DNA of 64,000 nt from DASRIA01 sp963768885 (GTDB lineage Bacteria; Actinomycetota; Thermoleophilia; Solirubrobacterales; JBBDJG01). Numbering within the stretch: position 1 is the stretch's first letter; each line of letters opens with the position of its first letter. Both the position numbers and the translations under genes were made by a program. This document shows, in pieces, positions 17,563 to 25,759 of this stretch. The DNA is taken from NCBI GenBank assembly GCA_963768885.1, contig CAVYJN010000006.1, positions 1,054,001-1,118,000 of the forward strand, read 5' to 3'. Below the pieces are notes generated by a model. It searched no databases, was not told the origin of the DNA, and was given only the letters and a program-made list of their open reading frames with translations.

Positions 17563-18826
17563 GCACGAGCCTGCCGCCGCGCATCGCCTCCTACGAGGCG
17601 GACCCCGACAAGGTCGGCCGCGTGCTGCTGCTGTATTCGGGCGGCCTCGACACGTCGGTGATGCTGAAGTGGATCCAGGACCAGTACGGGGCCGAGATCG
17701 TGGCGCTGACCGTCGACCTCGGCCAGCCCGGCGAGGACTTCGACGTCGTGCGCGACAAGGCGCTGCGGCTGGGCGCGATCGACTGCCTGGTCGTCGACGC
17801 GAAGGAGGAGTTCGCGCGCGACTACGTGCTGCCGGCGATCAAGGCCAACGCGCTCTACGGCGGCGGGTACCCGCTCTTCACGGCGCTCGGCCGGCCGCTG
17901 ATCGCGAAGCTCGCGGTCGAGAAGGCGCGCGAGACGGGCTGCGACACGATCGCGCACGGGTGCACCGGCAAGGGCAACGACCAGGTCCGCATCGAGACCA
18001 CGGTCGCGTCGCTCGATCCCGACCTGCAAGATCATCGCGCCGGTGCGCAGCTGGCAGATGGGGCGCGAGGAGGAGATCGCCTACGCGCGCGAGCACGGCA
18101 TCCCGATAAAGGGCGGGACCGAGGCTCCGCCGTACTCGGTCGACGACAACATCTGGGGGCGCTCGTCGGAGGGCGGCCCGATCGAGGACCTCACCGAGCC
18201 GCCGCGCGACGACGTCTGGGAGACGGTCACGCCGCCCGAGCGCGCGCCCGGACGAGCCGCAGACGATCGCGATCGGGTTCGAGCGCGGCTGCCCGGTCTC
18301 GATCGACGGGGAGCGGCTCGGCCTCGTGGAGCTGATCGAGCGCTGCGCCGAGCTGGGCGGCCGGCACGGCGTCGGGATCGTCGACCACATCGAGGACCGC
18401 ATCGTCGGGCTCAAGGTGCGCGACATCTACGAGGTGCCCGCGGCGGAGATCCTGCTGACGGCCCACAAGGAGCTCGAGAAGCTCGTCGGCACGATCCACC
18501 AGAACAACTTCAAGCCGGAGCTCGACCGCCAGTGGGCGTTCCTGGTCTACGCGGGCCTCTGGTACGAGCCGCTGCTGGGCAACCTCAACGCGTTCATGGA
18601 CTCGGTCAACGAGTGGGTCACCGGGACGATCACGATGCGCCTCTACAAGGGACGTGCCGTGGCGGTCGCGCGCTCCTCGCCGCACGCGCTCTACGATGCC
18701 GCGCTCGCCGGATTCGGCGAGTCGGGCGGGCTGTTCAGCCAGCAGGCGAGCCCGGGCTTCATCGAGCTGTGGTCGCTGCAGAGCCGCATGGCGCACCGGG
18801 TCAGGAATCGGCAAACCGGGGAATAG
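17559..18826 (+). CDS. argG: Argininosuccinate synthase, two extra bases
   Basis: TTG start at 17559 overlaps the argD stop (TTGA). VLLLYSGGLDTSVMLKW is the ATP pyrophosphatase P-loop. Further motifs: AHGCTGKGNDQVRIE and, after the first frame change near 18027, VRSWQMGREEEIAYA and YSVDDNIWGRSSEGG; after the second near 18250, GRHGVGIVDHIEDRIVG and the C-terminal helix. Corrected length about 421 residues. The enzyme joins citrulline and aspartate. Since all five arginine genes overlap end to start, they form one transcript. Confidence 0.95.
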
Positions 18827-18838
18827 GAGGACGACGCG

Positions 18839-18991
18839 ATGTTCTACAAGGCCCTCGGATTCGCGGTCTGGAAGCTGGCGATGAAGTACCTGCGCGAGCG
18901 CTACGGCCGCTACCGCAAGCCGGCGCTCGCGCTCACGGTCGCAGCGGCGATCGGCGCGATCTACGTCGCCACGCGCAGCGACGAGGAGTAG
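18839..18991 (+). CDS. 50-residue single-pass membrane microprotein
   Basis: A strong ribosome binding site (AGGAGG, 18826-18831) stands eight bases before ATG 18839. The product has an amphipathic N-terminal half with five aromatic and many basic residues (KYLRERYGRYRK), one predicted membrane helix (PALALTVAAAIGAIYVA) and an acidic end (SDEE). I do not recognise a family. It directly follows argG, 12 bases after its stop, and is probably cotranscribed. A cytoplasmic basic helix followed by a membrane helix suggests a small membrane-anchored partner protein, but function is unknown. Confidence 0.7.
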   Translation: MFYKALGFAVWKLAMKYLRERYGRYRKPALALTVAAAIGAIYVATRSDEE

Positions 18992-18999
18992 CCGGCCGG

Positions 19000-20049
19000 C
19001 TACCTGCAGCGGACTCCCACGCACTGCGCGGGGTCGCCGTTGTGCTTGGCCCTGTTGCCGCCGCCGTCGGTGGTGCCGGGCGCGGCCTCGATGCCGAGGT
19101 CGGCGTTGAAGAAGGCCTTGTTGGCGCGCACGACGATCTCGAAGCAGCAATCCGGCGCGTAGGTCCCGAAGTCGACGTCGATGCCGTCGTCGCCGCTGCG
19201 ATCGGTCTGGTTGCGCTGGACCACCGCATCGACGCCCTGTCCTTCGACGAGCACGCCGTCGCCGCGGTTGCGTTCGATGCGGTTGCCGTCCACGATCGCG
19301 CGGGTGTCTCCGAACTCGCCGCTGCTGCCGTGCACGCCGACGCCGGCGCCGGCGTTGCCGACGATCCGGTTGGCCGCAACGGTCGCGTCGGCGATGTAGT
19401 AGATCCGCACGCCCTCGTCGCCGTTGTATGACACGACGTTTCTCCGGATGTCGACCGGCAGGCCGTAGTCGTTCCTGATGCCGTCTCCGCGGTTGTGCTC
19501 GATGCGATTGCCGGTGACTACCGCTGCCTGGCCGGTGATGCTGATTCCTTGTCCGTTGTTGCGGATCAGGTTGCGTCTCACGACCGTAGGCTCGGGCCGT
19601 CCACCGTCCGCAGCATCGACTTCGACTCCGGCATTGTTGGCCCGCACGATGCTGTCCTCGATCCTGCACTCGGGAGCATAGGCACAGTGCAGACCGGCGC
19701 CGTTGCGCTGGAGGACCATGTCGCGGAGCGTCGTTCCGCGGGCGCCGTCGGTGTCGACACCGTCAGAGAATCCGCTGATCGTGCCGTTGCGGATCGTGAC
19801 GTGGTCGTAGCTCCAGACGATGATCCCCCGGCCCGATGCGCCGGCGCCCTCGATCGTGTGGCCGCTGAGGTCCAGCGTGACCCCGGAGGTCTCCAGGGTG
19901 AGCCCGTCGCCCGCGCACGCCAGGTCGCTGTCGAGCGTCGTGTCCTGCGTGATCGTGTCTCCGCACTGCACGTGGTTCCCCGCCGCCGGAGCGGCGATCA
20001 GCAGCGAGAGCACGAGCAGCATCCCGGCTCGGCCAAGAACTCGGGTCAT
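19000..20049 (-). CDS. Secreted right-handed parallel beta-helix protein
   Basis: 349 residues from ATG 20049, with GGGAGGA nine bases upstream. Signal peptide: LLVLSLLIAAPAAG. The mature chain has repeating coils typical of NosD/pectate-lyase-like beta-helices: VTLDLSGHTIEGAG, HVTIRNGTISGFSDG, then asparagine-rich turns such as RNLIRNNGQGISITG, GNRIEHNRGDGI, ANRIVGNAGAGVGV and GNRIERNRGDGVLV. Cys pairs near both ends (VQCGD and LACAGD; DCCFE and QCVGVRC) may form disulfides. No pectinase catalytic residues are identified, so it is called a beta-helix repeat protein, probably carbohydrate-interacting and extracellular. Confidence 0.85.
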   Translation of the reverse strand: MTRVLGRAGMLLVLSLLIAAPAAGNHVQCGDTITQDTTLDSDLACAGDGLTLETSGVTLDLSGHTIEGAGASGRGIIVWSYDHVTIRNGTISGFSDGVDTDGARGTTLRDMVLQRNGAGLHCAYAPECRIEDSIVRANNAGVEVDAADGGRPEPTVVRRNLIRNNGQGISITGQAAVVTGNRIEHNRGDGIRNDYGLPVDIRRNVVSYNGDEGVRIYYIADATVAANRIVGNAGAGVGVHGSSGEFGDTRAIVDGNRIERNRGDGVLVEGQGVDAVVQRNQTDRSGDDGIDVDFGTYAPDCCFEIVVRANKAFFNADLGIEAAPGTTDGGGNRAKHNGDPAQCVGVRCR

Positions 20050-20142
20050 GGGACGGCTTCCTCCCTGGTCGCCGTCGAATCCCGCGCCGCACGATAGCCC
20101 TCCGAGCGACGGCTCGCAAGTCGCCCGATTAGGCTTGCGGTC

Positions 20143-21453
20143 ATGTGGCGAAATTGGGCGGGAGACCAGCAATGCGTGCCGGCCGCGGTCGAGCATCCCG
20201 GCTCGGTCGACGAGCTGCGCGCCGCGATCGCCCGGGCGGCCGACGCGGGCCGCACGGCACGCGTGACGGCCTCGGGCCACTCCTTCACCGACATCGCCTG
20301 CACGGACGGCACGATGATCCGCATGGAGCGCATGAACCGCGTGCTCGACCTCGACCGCGCGGCGGGGCTCGCGAGGGTCGAGGGCGGCGTCGTGATCCGC
20401 GACCTGAGCGAGCGGCTCGCGGCCGAGGGCCTCGCGCTCGAGAACCTCGGCGACATCGACGTGCAGACCGTCTCGGGAGCGATCTCGACGGCGACGCACG
20501 GCACGGGGGAGCGGTTCGGCAACATCTCCAGCCAGGTCGAGGCGGTCGAGCTGGTGACCGCCGACGGCTCGCTCGTCGAGTGCTCGCGCGAGTCCGACCC
20601 CGACCTCTGGCGCGCGGCGCGCGTCGGCCTCGGCAGCCTCGGCGCGATCGCCTCGCTCACCCTGCGCGTGGTGCCGGCGTTCACGATCCGCCGCGACGAC
20701 CACCCGCTCCCGCTCGAGGAGGCGCTGGCGCGCATCGACGAGCTCGCGGCCGCGAACGACCACTTCGAGTTCTACGTGTTCCCGCACACGCGCACCGCAC
20801 TGTGCCGCGAGAGCAAGCACGTCGACGGCCCGCCCGAGCCGCGCGGGCGCGCGTCGGAGTTCCTGCTCGAGACGGTCCTCGAGAACCAGGCGCTCGCGGC
20901 GCTGTGCCAGGTCGGCAAGCGCTTCCCCTCGCGCATCCCTTCGATCAACCGCTTCATCACGCGCACCCTGGGTGGGTCCGTGAAGACCGACCGGAGCTAC
21001 AAGGTCTTCTCCACCCGGCGCCTCGTGCGCTTCACCGAGATGGAGTACGCGGTCCCGCGCAACGACGGGCCGGAGGCGCTGCGGCGCGTGCTCGACATGA
21101 TCGACCGGCGCGGCTTCGCGGTGCCGTTCCCGATCGAGTACCGGATCGTCGCGCCCGACGACGCGTACCTCAGCACGGCGTACGAGCGCGACACCGCCTA
21201 CATCGCGGTGCACATGTACCGCGGGATGGTGTGGGAGCCCTACTTCCGCGCGGTCGAGGCGATCATGGACGACTACGACGGGCGCCCGCACTGGGGCAAG
21301 CGCCACTTCCAGAAGGCCGCGACGCTCGCGCCGCGCTACCCCGCGTGGGACCGCTTCCAGGCGATCCGCGCCCGCCTCGACCCCGGCGGCGTCTTCCAGA
21401 ACGAGTACGCCCGGCGCGTGCTCGGCCCGCTCGGCACGGCCGTCCCCGCCTGA
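20143..21453 (+). CDS. FAD-linked aldonolactone-oxidase-type oxidoreductase
   Basis: 436 residues. N-terminal PCMH-type FAD domain: ARVTASGHSFTDIACTDG, where the GHS His is the usual covalent FAD attachment point, and SGAISTATHGTGERFGNI. The C-terminal ALO domain (about 180-436) ends with the family's HWGKRHF (residues 381-387) and a DPGGVFQNEY tail. Related enzymes oxidise gulono-, galactono- or arabinono-1,4-lactone or alditols; the exact substrate is not clear. No signal peptide, so cytoplasmic. TAGGCT at 20130-20135 stands 7 bases before the ATG and there is no ribosome binding site, suggesting a leaderless mRNA. Confidence 0.9.
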   Translation: MWRNWAGDQQCVPAAVEHPGSVDELRAAIARAADAGRTARVTASGHSFTDIACTDGTMIRMERMNRVLDLDRAAGLARVEGGVVIRDLSERLAAEGLALENLGDIDVQTVSGAISTATHGTGERFGNISSQVEAVELVTADGSLVECSRESDPDLWRAARVGLGSLGAIASLTLRVVPAFTIRRDDHPLPLEEALARIDELAAANDHFEFYVFPHTRTALCRESKHVDGPPEPRGRASEFLLETVLENQALAALCQVGKRFPSRIPSINRFITRTLGGSVKTDRSYKVFSTRRLVRFTEMEYAVPRNDGPEALRRVLDMIDRRGFAVPFPIEYRIVAPDDAYLSTAYERDTAYIAVHMYRGMVWEPYFRAVEAIMDDYDGRPHWGKRHFQKAATLAPRYPAWDRFQAIRARLDPGGVFQNEYARRVLGPLGTAVPA

Positions 21454-21471
21454 TCCGGCTCGGGGCCGGAT
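21453..21471 (+). terminator. Hairpin after the oxidase gene
   Basis: ATCCGGC (21453-21459), loop TCGGG, GCCGGAT (21465-21471): a perfect 7-bp stem beginning at the last base of the stop codon. No T-tract follows, so it may be a weak terminator or a 3'-end stabiliser. Confidence 0.4.
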
Positions 21472-21532
21472 GGCAGGAATCGTCCGGCGCTTGTCCTTGC
21501 TGCCACGGCGCCGGAGGAGGCATGATGGCGCC

Positions 21533-22502
21533 ATGAGCGAGCCGCGCCGCGTCGTGATCGTCGTCTTTCCCGGGGTTCAGCCGATCGACGTGATCGGCCC
21601 GGCCGAGGTCTTCCACACCGCGGCGCGCATCGACCCGCCCGGCTACACGGTGGAGCTGGTCGCGGCCGAGCCCGGGCCGGTGCGCTCGACGACCGTCGGC
21701 CTGACCGTCGACCGCACGCTCGCCGCGTGTCGCGGGCCGATCGACACTCTGGTCGTCGCCGGGGGGACCGGGGTGCGCGCGGCCTGCGCGGACACGCGGC
21801 TCGTCGCCTGGCTTGCCAAGGCCGCCGCGCGCTCGCGCCGCGTCTGCTCTGTCTGCACCGGGGCCTTCCTGCTCGCCGAGGCCGGGCTGCTCGAGGGCCG
21901 CCGCGCCACCACGCACTGGGCCGGCTGCGCCGCGCTCGCCGATCGCTACCCCGCGGTCACGGTCGAGCCCGACCACGATCTTCGTGCGCGACGGCGACCT
22001 CTACACGTCCGCGGGCGTGACCGCCGGGATGGACCTCGCGCTCGCGCTCGTCGAGGACGACCTCGGGCGCGCGACGGCGCTCGAGGTCGCGCGCTGGCTC
22101 GTCGTGTTCGTGAAGCGCCCGGGCGGGCAGTCGCAGTTCAGCGCCCAGCTCGCCGCGCAGACCGCCGAGCGCGAGCCGCTGCGCGACCTCCAGGACTGGA
22201 TCGCGGGGAACCTCGACGCCGACCTCTCCGTGCCCGCGCTCGCCGGGCGCGCGCACATGAGCGAGCGCAACTTCGCGCGCGCGTTCCGCAGGGAGCTCGG
22301 CATGACGCCGGCCGCCTACGTCGAGGCGGCGCGCGTGGAGGCGGCGCGGATCGCGCTGGAGTCCGGCGACACGCCGGTCGAGGCGGTCGCGCGCAACAAC
22401 GGGTTCGGGACGGTCGAGACGATGCGCCGCGCATTCCACCGGCGGCTGGGCGTCGGGCCGGCCGACTACCGCGCCCGATTCAAGTCATCCCAAGCGGCAT
22501 AG
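21533..22502 (+). CDS. AraC-family regulator with N-terminal DJ-1/PfpI domain, one extra base
   Basis: ATG 21533 has GGAGGAGG upstream. Residues 1-190 form a class I glutamine amidotransferase-like (DJ-1/PfpI) domain: VVIVVFPGVQPIDVIGPAEV and the nucleophile elbow VCSVCTGAFLLAEAGLL with Cys, then TTHWAGC. One extra A near 21976 breaks the frame; correction gives 322 residues. The C-terminal AraC helix-turn-helix pair reads LAGRAHMSERNFARAFRREL and AVARNNGFGTVETMRRAFHR. This architecture matches GlxA/FtrA-type activators. The DJ-1-like enzyme gene 13 bases downstream is a likely partner or target. Confidence 0.9.
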
Positions 22503-22515
22503 AAAGGGGAACACA

Positions 22516-23154
22516 ATGCAGATCGCAATCCCGCTGTACGACCGCTTCACCGCCCTCGACGCCGTCGGGCCCTACGAGGTGCTCTCGCGCCTGCCCGGCG
22601 CGGACCTGAAGTTCGTCGCGACCGAGGCCGGCCCCTACAAGACCGACAACGGAATGCTGACGATCGTCGCCGAGGCGTCGCTCGACGACATGCCGCGCCC
22701 CGACATCCTGTGCGTGCCGGGCGGCTGGGGCACGCGCGAGGCGATGTCGGACGAGCGCCTGGTCGGCTGGATCCGCGACGTGCACGAGACGACCGAGTGG
22801 ACGACCTCGGTCTGCACGGGATCGCTGCTGCTGGGCGCCGCCGGCGTGCTCGACGGCCTCGACGCCACGAGCCACTGGCTCGAGCTGGAGACGCTCGCGC
22901 AGATGGGCGCGCGCCCGACGGAGCGCCGGGTCGTCGAGCAGGGCAAGGTGATCACCTCGGCGGGCGTGTCGTCGGGGATCGACATGGCGCTGACCCTGGT
23001 GGCGAAGATCGCGGGCGACGAGTTCGCCCAGACGATCCAGCTGCTGATCGAGTACGACCCGCAGCCGCCGTTCGACGCCGGCTCGACCGGCAAGGCGCCG
23101 CCGGAGATCGTCGAGCGCATCCGCGAGCTCGCGGCCGCCCGTCAGACCGCCTGA
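22516..23154 (+). CDS. DJ-1/PfpI-family protein (isonitrile-hydratase-like)
   Basis: 212 residues from ATG 22516 with AAAGGGG upstream. One DJ-1/PfpI domain: IAIPLYDRFTALDAVGPYEV at the N-terminus, ILCVPGGWGTREAM, and the nucleophile region TTSVCTGSLLLGAAG followed by ATSHWLELETLAQ. The pattern is close to bacterial isonitrile hydratases, which turn isonitriles into N-formamides using the elbow Cys; related members act as glyoxalases or of unknown function. Substrate assignment is inference. It follows the DJ-1/AraC regulator gene closely. Confidence 0.85.
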   Translation: MQIAIPLYDRFTALDAVGPYEVLSRLPGADLKFVATEAGPYKTDNGMLTIVAEASLDDMPRPDILCVPGGWGTREAMSDERLVGWIRDVHETTEWTTSVCTGSLLLGAAGVLDGLDATSHWLELETLAQMGARPTERRVVEQGKVITSAGVSSGIDMALTLVAKIAGDEFAQTIQLLIEYDPQPPFDAGSTGKAPPEIVERIRELAAARQTA

Positions 23155-23158
23155 GGAA

Positions 23159-24397
23159 CTACAGGAAGGTGCGGCCCTCGCCGCGGTAGGTCGGGACCTC
23201 GTCGACGATCCGGTCGCCGGAGATCAGGTGCAGCGTGTCGAAGCGCTCGCACAGCTCGCCGGACTTGGCGTGGCGGAAGTAGACCCGGTCTCCCAGGGAG
23301 AGCGCGCGGGCGGCGTCCCCGTGCAGCGGCGTCTGGACCTCGCCCGCGCCCTCGAAGCGGTCGAGCGCGAGGCCGGCGGGGAGGTGGGGGGAGGGCACGC
23401 GGCTCGGCTCCCCGACGCCCGACGCGAGGTATCCGCCGCCGAGCACGGTCGCGATCGCGGGCGCGGGCTTTCGCACCACGGGCATCGCGAACATCGCCGC
23501 CGGCCGCAGCCGGAAGGAGCTGTAGGCATCGAAGAGGGTGGGGGCGAAGAAGCCCGAGCCCGCCGCCAGCTCGGTCACCGCGGGCTCGCCGGTCGTGCCG
23601 TGAAGGCTGCCCGTGCCGCCGCCGTTTACGAACTCGAGGTCCGCGAGCTCGGAGACCGCGGCGACGACCGAGCCGCGGCGCTGCTCGATCTCGGCCGCGG
23701 AGCGGTGCTGCATCCACTCGATCACACGGCCCTGGAGCCGCTTGCCGGGCGGGCGATCGCCGACGCCCGCGATGTGCCCCTCGTAGGCCATCAGGCCCAC
23801 GAGCTTCATCCGCGGCCGGCCGAGGATCTCGCGCGCGAGCGCGGCGGCCTGCAGCGGGGTCCGGATCGGTGAGCGCTTCGGGCCGATCTTGAGGCGCCCG
23901 CCGAGCGCCCACCATCCGACGTCGAGCTCGAGCGCGAGCCGGATCGGGTTGGCCCCCGGGCCGGCCGCCTCCTCGATCAGGTCGAGGTGCTCGGGCGAGT
24001 CCACCATCAGGACCGGCGCGGTATCGGGGCGCTCCTCGGTGAGGCGCGCGAGCTCGCCGATCGCCGTGCGGTCGGCTGTCGGATAGCCGATCACGAGGTC
24101 GTCGAACCCCTCGCGCGCGAGCCAGAGGGACTCCGGAAGGGTGTAGGTGAGCAGGCCCCGATAGCCGGGGCCGCGCGCGAGGATCCGCTCCAGCACGGGG
24201 CGGCAGCGCACCGACTTCGACGCGACCCGGATCGGCTTCCCGGCGGCGCGGCGCAGCATGTCGTCCGCGTTCGCCCACATCGCGTCGAGGTCGACCAGCG
24301 CGAAGGGAGCCTCGATGCCCTCGGTCGCCCGCTCGAGGCGCTCGTACTCGCCCGCGGTCGCCGCTGCGCGCATCGCCGTCGTCATGACCGCCAGCAT
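23159..24397 (-). CDS. PLP-dependent amino acid deaminase/aldolase, alanine-racemase fold
   Basis: 412 residues if started at ATG 24397 (GGGGAGG close upstream), 408 from ATG 24385. N-terminal alanine-racemase-type TIM barrel: APFALVDLDAMWANADDM, then RVASKSVRCRPVLERIL with the PLP-binding Lys. ELDVGWWALGGR and KLVGLMAYEGHIAGVG are barrel strands; GGGTGSLHGTTG is the phosphate-binding loop. The C-terminal beta domain has the HxxxSGE-type metal site (YFRHAKSGELCERFD) seen in D-threonine aldolases and D-serine dehydratases. The substrate is probably a D-amino acid. It is divergent from the c-di-AMP-riboswitch gene. Confidence 0.87.
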   Translation of the reverse strand: MLAVMTTAMRAAATAGEYERLERATEGIEAPFALVDLDAMWANADDMLRRAAGKPIRVASKSVRCRPVLERILARGPGYRGLLTYTLPESLWLAREGFDDLVIGYPTADRTAIGELARLTEERPDTAPVLMVDSPEHLDLIEEAAGPGANPIRLALELDVGWWALGGRLKIGPKRSPIRTPLQAAALAREILGRPRMKLVGLMAYEGHIAGVGDRPPGKRLQGRVIEWMQHRSAAEIEQRRGSVVAAVSELADLEFVNGGGTGSLHGTTGEPAVTELAAGSGFFAPTLFDAYSSFRLRPAAMFAMPVVRKPAPAIATVLGGGYLASGVGEPSRVPSPHLPAGLALDRFEGAGEVQTPLHGDAARALSLGDRVYFRHAKSGELCERFDTLHLISGDRIVDEVPTYRGEGRTFL

Positions 24398-24451
24398 ATT
24401 CCTCCCCGGCCACGGCGGGAAACAACCGAAATTGCGGGAAATTGGTATCGT

Positions 24452-24592
24452 CCCGCGCCGCCGAGTCACCTTGCCGCCGGGCAAGGAGAGCGGGGAACCC
24501 AGACGGCGGCCGCCGTGCCGTCCGGGGCGAATCGCGACACATGCGTAGCGCCACTCCTTCGGCGCGAGCCCGACAGCTAACCCCGCAGGCGA
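24452..24592 (+). ncRNA. c-di-AMP riboswitch (ydaO/yuaA class)
   Basis: The leader carries the conserved blocks of the ydaO class in order: GCCGAGTCACC, GAGAGCGGGGAACCC, GGGGCGAATCGCG, and the near-invariant 3' block CCCGACAGCTAACCCCGCAGGCG split over 24570-24592. The 5' CGCC and 3' GGCG ends pair to form P1. It ends 10 bases before the ATG of the transglycosylase gene, next to its AAGGAG. This class normally turns genes off when c-di-AMP is high and in Actinomycetota commonly controls Rpf and other wall-lytic genes. The boundaries are approximate. Confidence 0.9.
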
Positions 24593-24601
24593 AGAAGGAG
24601 C

Positions 24602-25630
24602 ATGGAACCGGCCCCCGGAAACCTCCCCGCGGCATCGCCGCGCCTGCGCCTCACGTGGCTGTTGAGCGTCGTGCTCGCCATGCTCGTGCTCGCGCCCTCC
24701 GCGGGCGCGGCCGACATCGCGAGCCTCCAGGCGCGCGTGGACAACGCCAGGACCGAGGCGCGAAATCTCGCGTCCGCGCTCCAGATACAGACTGCCGAGT
24801 TGCAGGCCGAGCAGCAGAAGGCCGCTGCCGCGGCCGGTCGCCAGCAGGTGCTGGAGGGAGTGCTTGCCCGCAACGTCGCCCGCGCGCGGGCCCTCGAGGC
24901 GCGCGTGACGGCGGCGCAGGAGCGCCTCGCGAAGGCCCAGGCCCGCTTCCACCGCCTGCAGCGCGTGCTGTCGCGCCGGCTGGTCGCGATCTACAAGAGC
25001 GACAGCCCGGACCTCACCACCGTGCTGCTCGAGGCCGACGGCTTCAGCGACCTCCTGACCCGTACCGAGTACCTCCAGCAGATCAACGACGCGGACACCG
25101 TGCTCGTCAATCGCGTGCAGGCCCTGCGCAACGAGGTTCGCGCCGCGCTCGCGCGCGTGCGCGCCGCCCGCGAGGAGGCCGCCGCCGAGGTCCAGCGGGT
25201 CGCAAGCGCGCGCGACGAGATCGCGGCCATCCGCGCCGCGGCCACGAAGCGTGCGGCGTCGCTGGCCCGCGCCCGCGCCGCGCAGCAGGCCTCGCTGTCG
25301 ACCCTGCGCTCCCGCATGGCCGGCTGGCAGGAGCAGGTCCGCCGGCTCCAGGCCGCGACCGGCGCGCCCGGGAGCCCCGCCGGCACGGTGAATCAGTGGT
25401 TCGACGGGTTCGCGATCCCGAAGGCGATCGTGATGTGCGAGTCGGGCGGCAACTACGGCGCGCTCAACCCCTCCAGCGGCGCGGGCGGCGCCTACCAGAT
25501 GCTGCCCGAGACCTACAAGGGCCTCGGCGGCAAGTACAAGGCGCCGCACCTGGCGCCCAAGTCCGAGCAGGACCGGCTGGCCGCGAAGCTCTGGGCCGAC
25601 GGCCAGGGCCGGGGCAACTGGGAGTGCTAG
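24602..25630 (+). CDS. Secreted coiled-coil protein with C-terminal transglycosylase-like domain
   Basis: 342 residues. Signal peptide: LTWLLSVVLAMLVLAPSAGA. Residues 38-260 form a long alanine- and arginine-rich coiled coil of the PcsB/EnvC kind (for example RARALEARVTAAQERLAKAQ, then FHRLQRVLSRRLVAIYKSD). Residues about 275-342 form a lysozyme-like transglycosylase domain: KAIVMCESGGNYGALNP with the Glu of CESGGN, GAGGAYQMLPETYKGLGG, and the ending GRGNWEC. The gene is directly under the c-di-AMP riboswitch, which links wall hydrolysis to c-di-AMP level. AAGGAG lies only two bases from the ATG, an unusually tight spacing. Confidence 0.9.
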   Translation: MEPAPGNLPAASPRLRLTWLLSVVLAMLVLAPSAGAADIASLQARVDNARTEARNLASALQIQTAELQAEQQKAAAAAGRQQVLEGVLARNVARARALEARVTAAQERLAKAQARFHRLQRVLSRRLVAIYKSDSPDLTTVLLEADGFSDLLTRTEYLQQINDADTVLVNRVQALRNEVRAALARVRAAREEAAAEVQRVASARDEIAAIRAAATKRAASLARARAAQQASLSTLRSRMAGWQEQVRRLQAATGAPGSPAGTVNQWFDGFAIPKAIVMCESGGNYGALNPSSGAGGAYQMLPETYKGLGGKYKAPHLAPKSEQDRLAAKLWADGQGRGNWEC

Positions 25631-25641
25631 GCGCCTGACCG

Positions 25642-25662
25642 GGCGCCGCGCACAGCGGCGCC
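25642..25662. repeat. Perfect 8-bp inverted repeat, convergent region
   Basis: GGCGCCGC (25642-25649) and GCGGCGCC (25655-25662) around GCACA. It begins 12 bases after the stop of the transglycosylase gene and abuts the longer inverted repeat at 25663. Confidence 0.7.
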
Positions 25663-25701
25663 GTGGTCACTTTTACAGGCACCAGCTGTAAAAGCGACCA
25701 C
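25663..25701. repeat. Long inverted repeat, candidate dispersed palindromic element
   Basis: GTGGTC-A-CTTTTACAG and CTGTAAAAG-C-GACCAC form a 15-bp stem with one mismatch and a 7-base loop (25679-25685). Its TTTTACAG core is AT-rich against the background. There is no one-sided T-tract, so it is unlike a simple terminator, but it could end transcripts from both sides of this convergent region. Confidence 0.65.
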
Positions 25702-25722
25702 AGCCCAGGCGAAAGGAGGGCC

Positions 25723-25738
25723 GGGGTCATGCGACCCC
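25723..25738. terminator. GGGGTC hairpin between convergent genes
   Basis: GGGGTC (25723-25728), loop ATGC, GACCCC (25733-25738). It lies 22 bases beyond the stop of the minus-strand gene ending at 25760. No U-tract, so termination is a guess. Confidence 0.35.
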
Positions 25739-25759
25739 GACCCCCGATCCCTCAGCTCG

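Noticed and set aside
18043..19431. Long plus-strand frame from argG across the beta-helix gene
   Set aside because: It begins as the correct middle part of argG and then becomes a shadow after the second frame change; the region beyond 19000 is coding on the minus strand.
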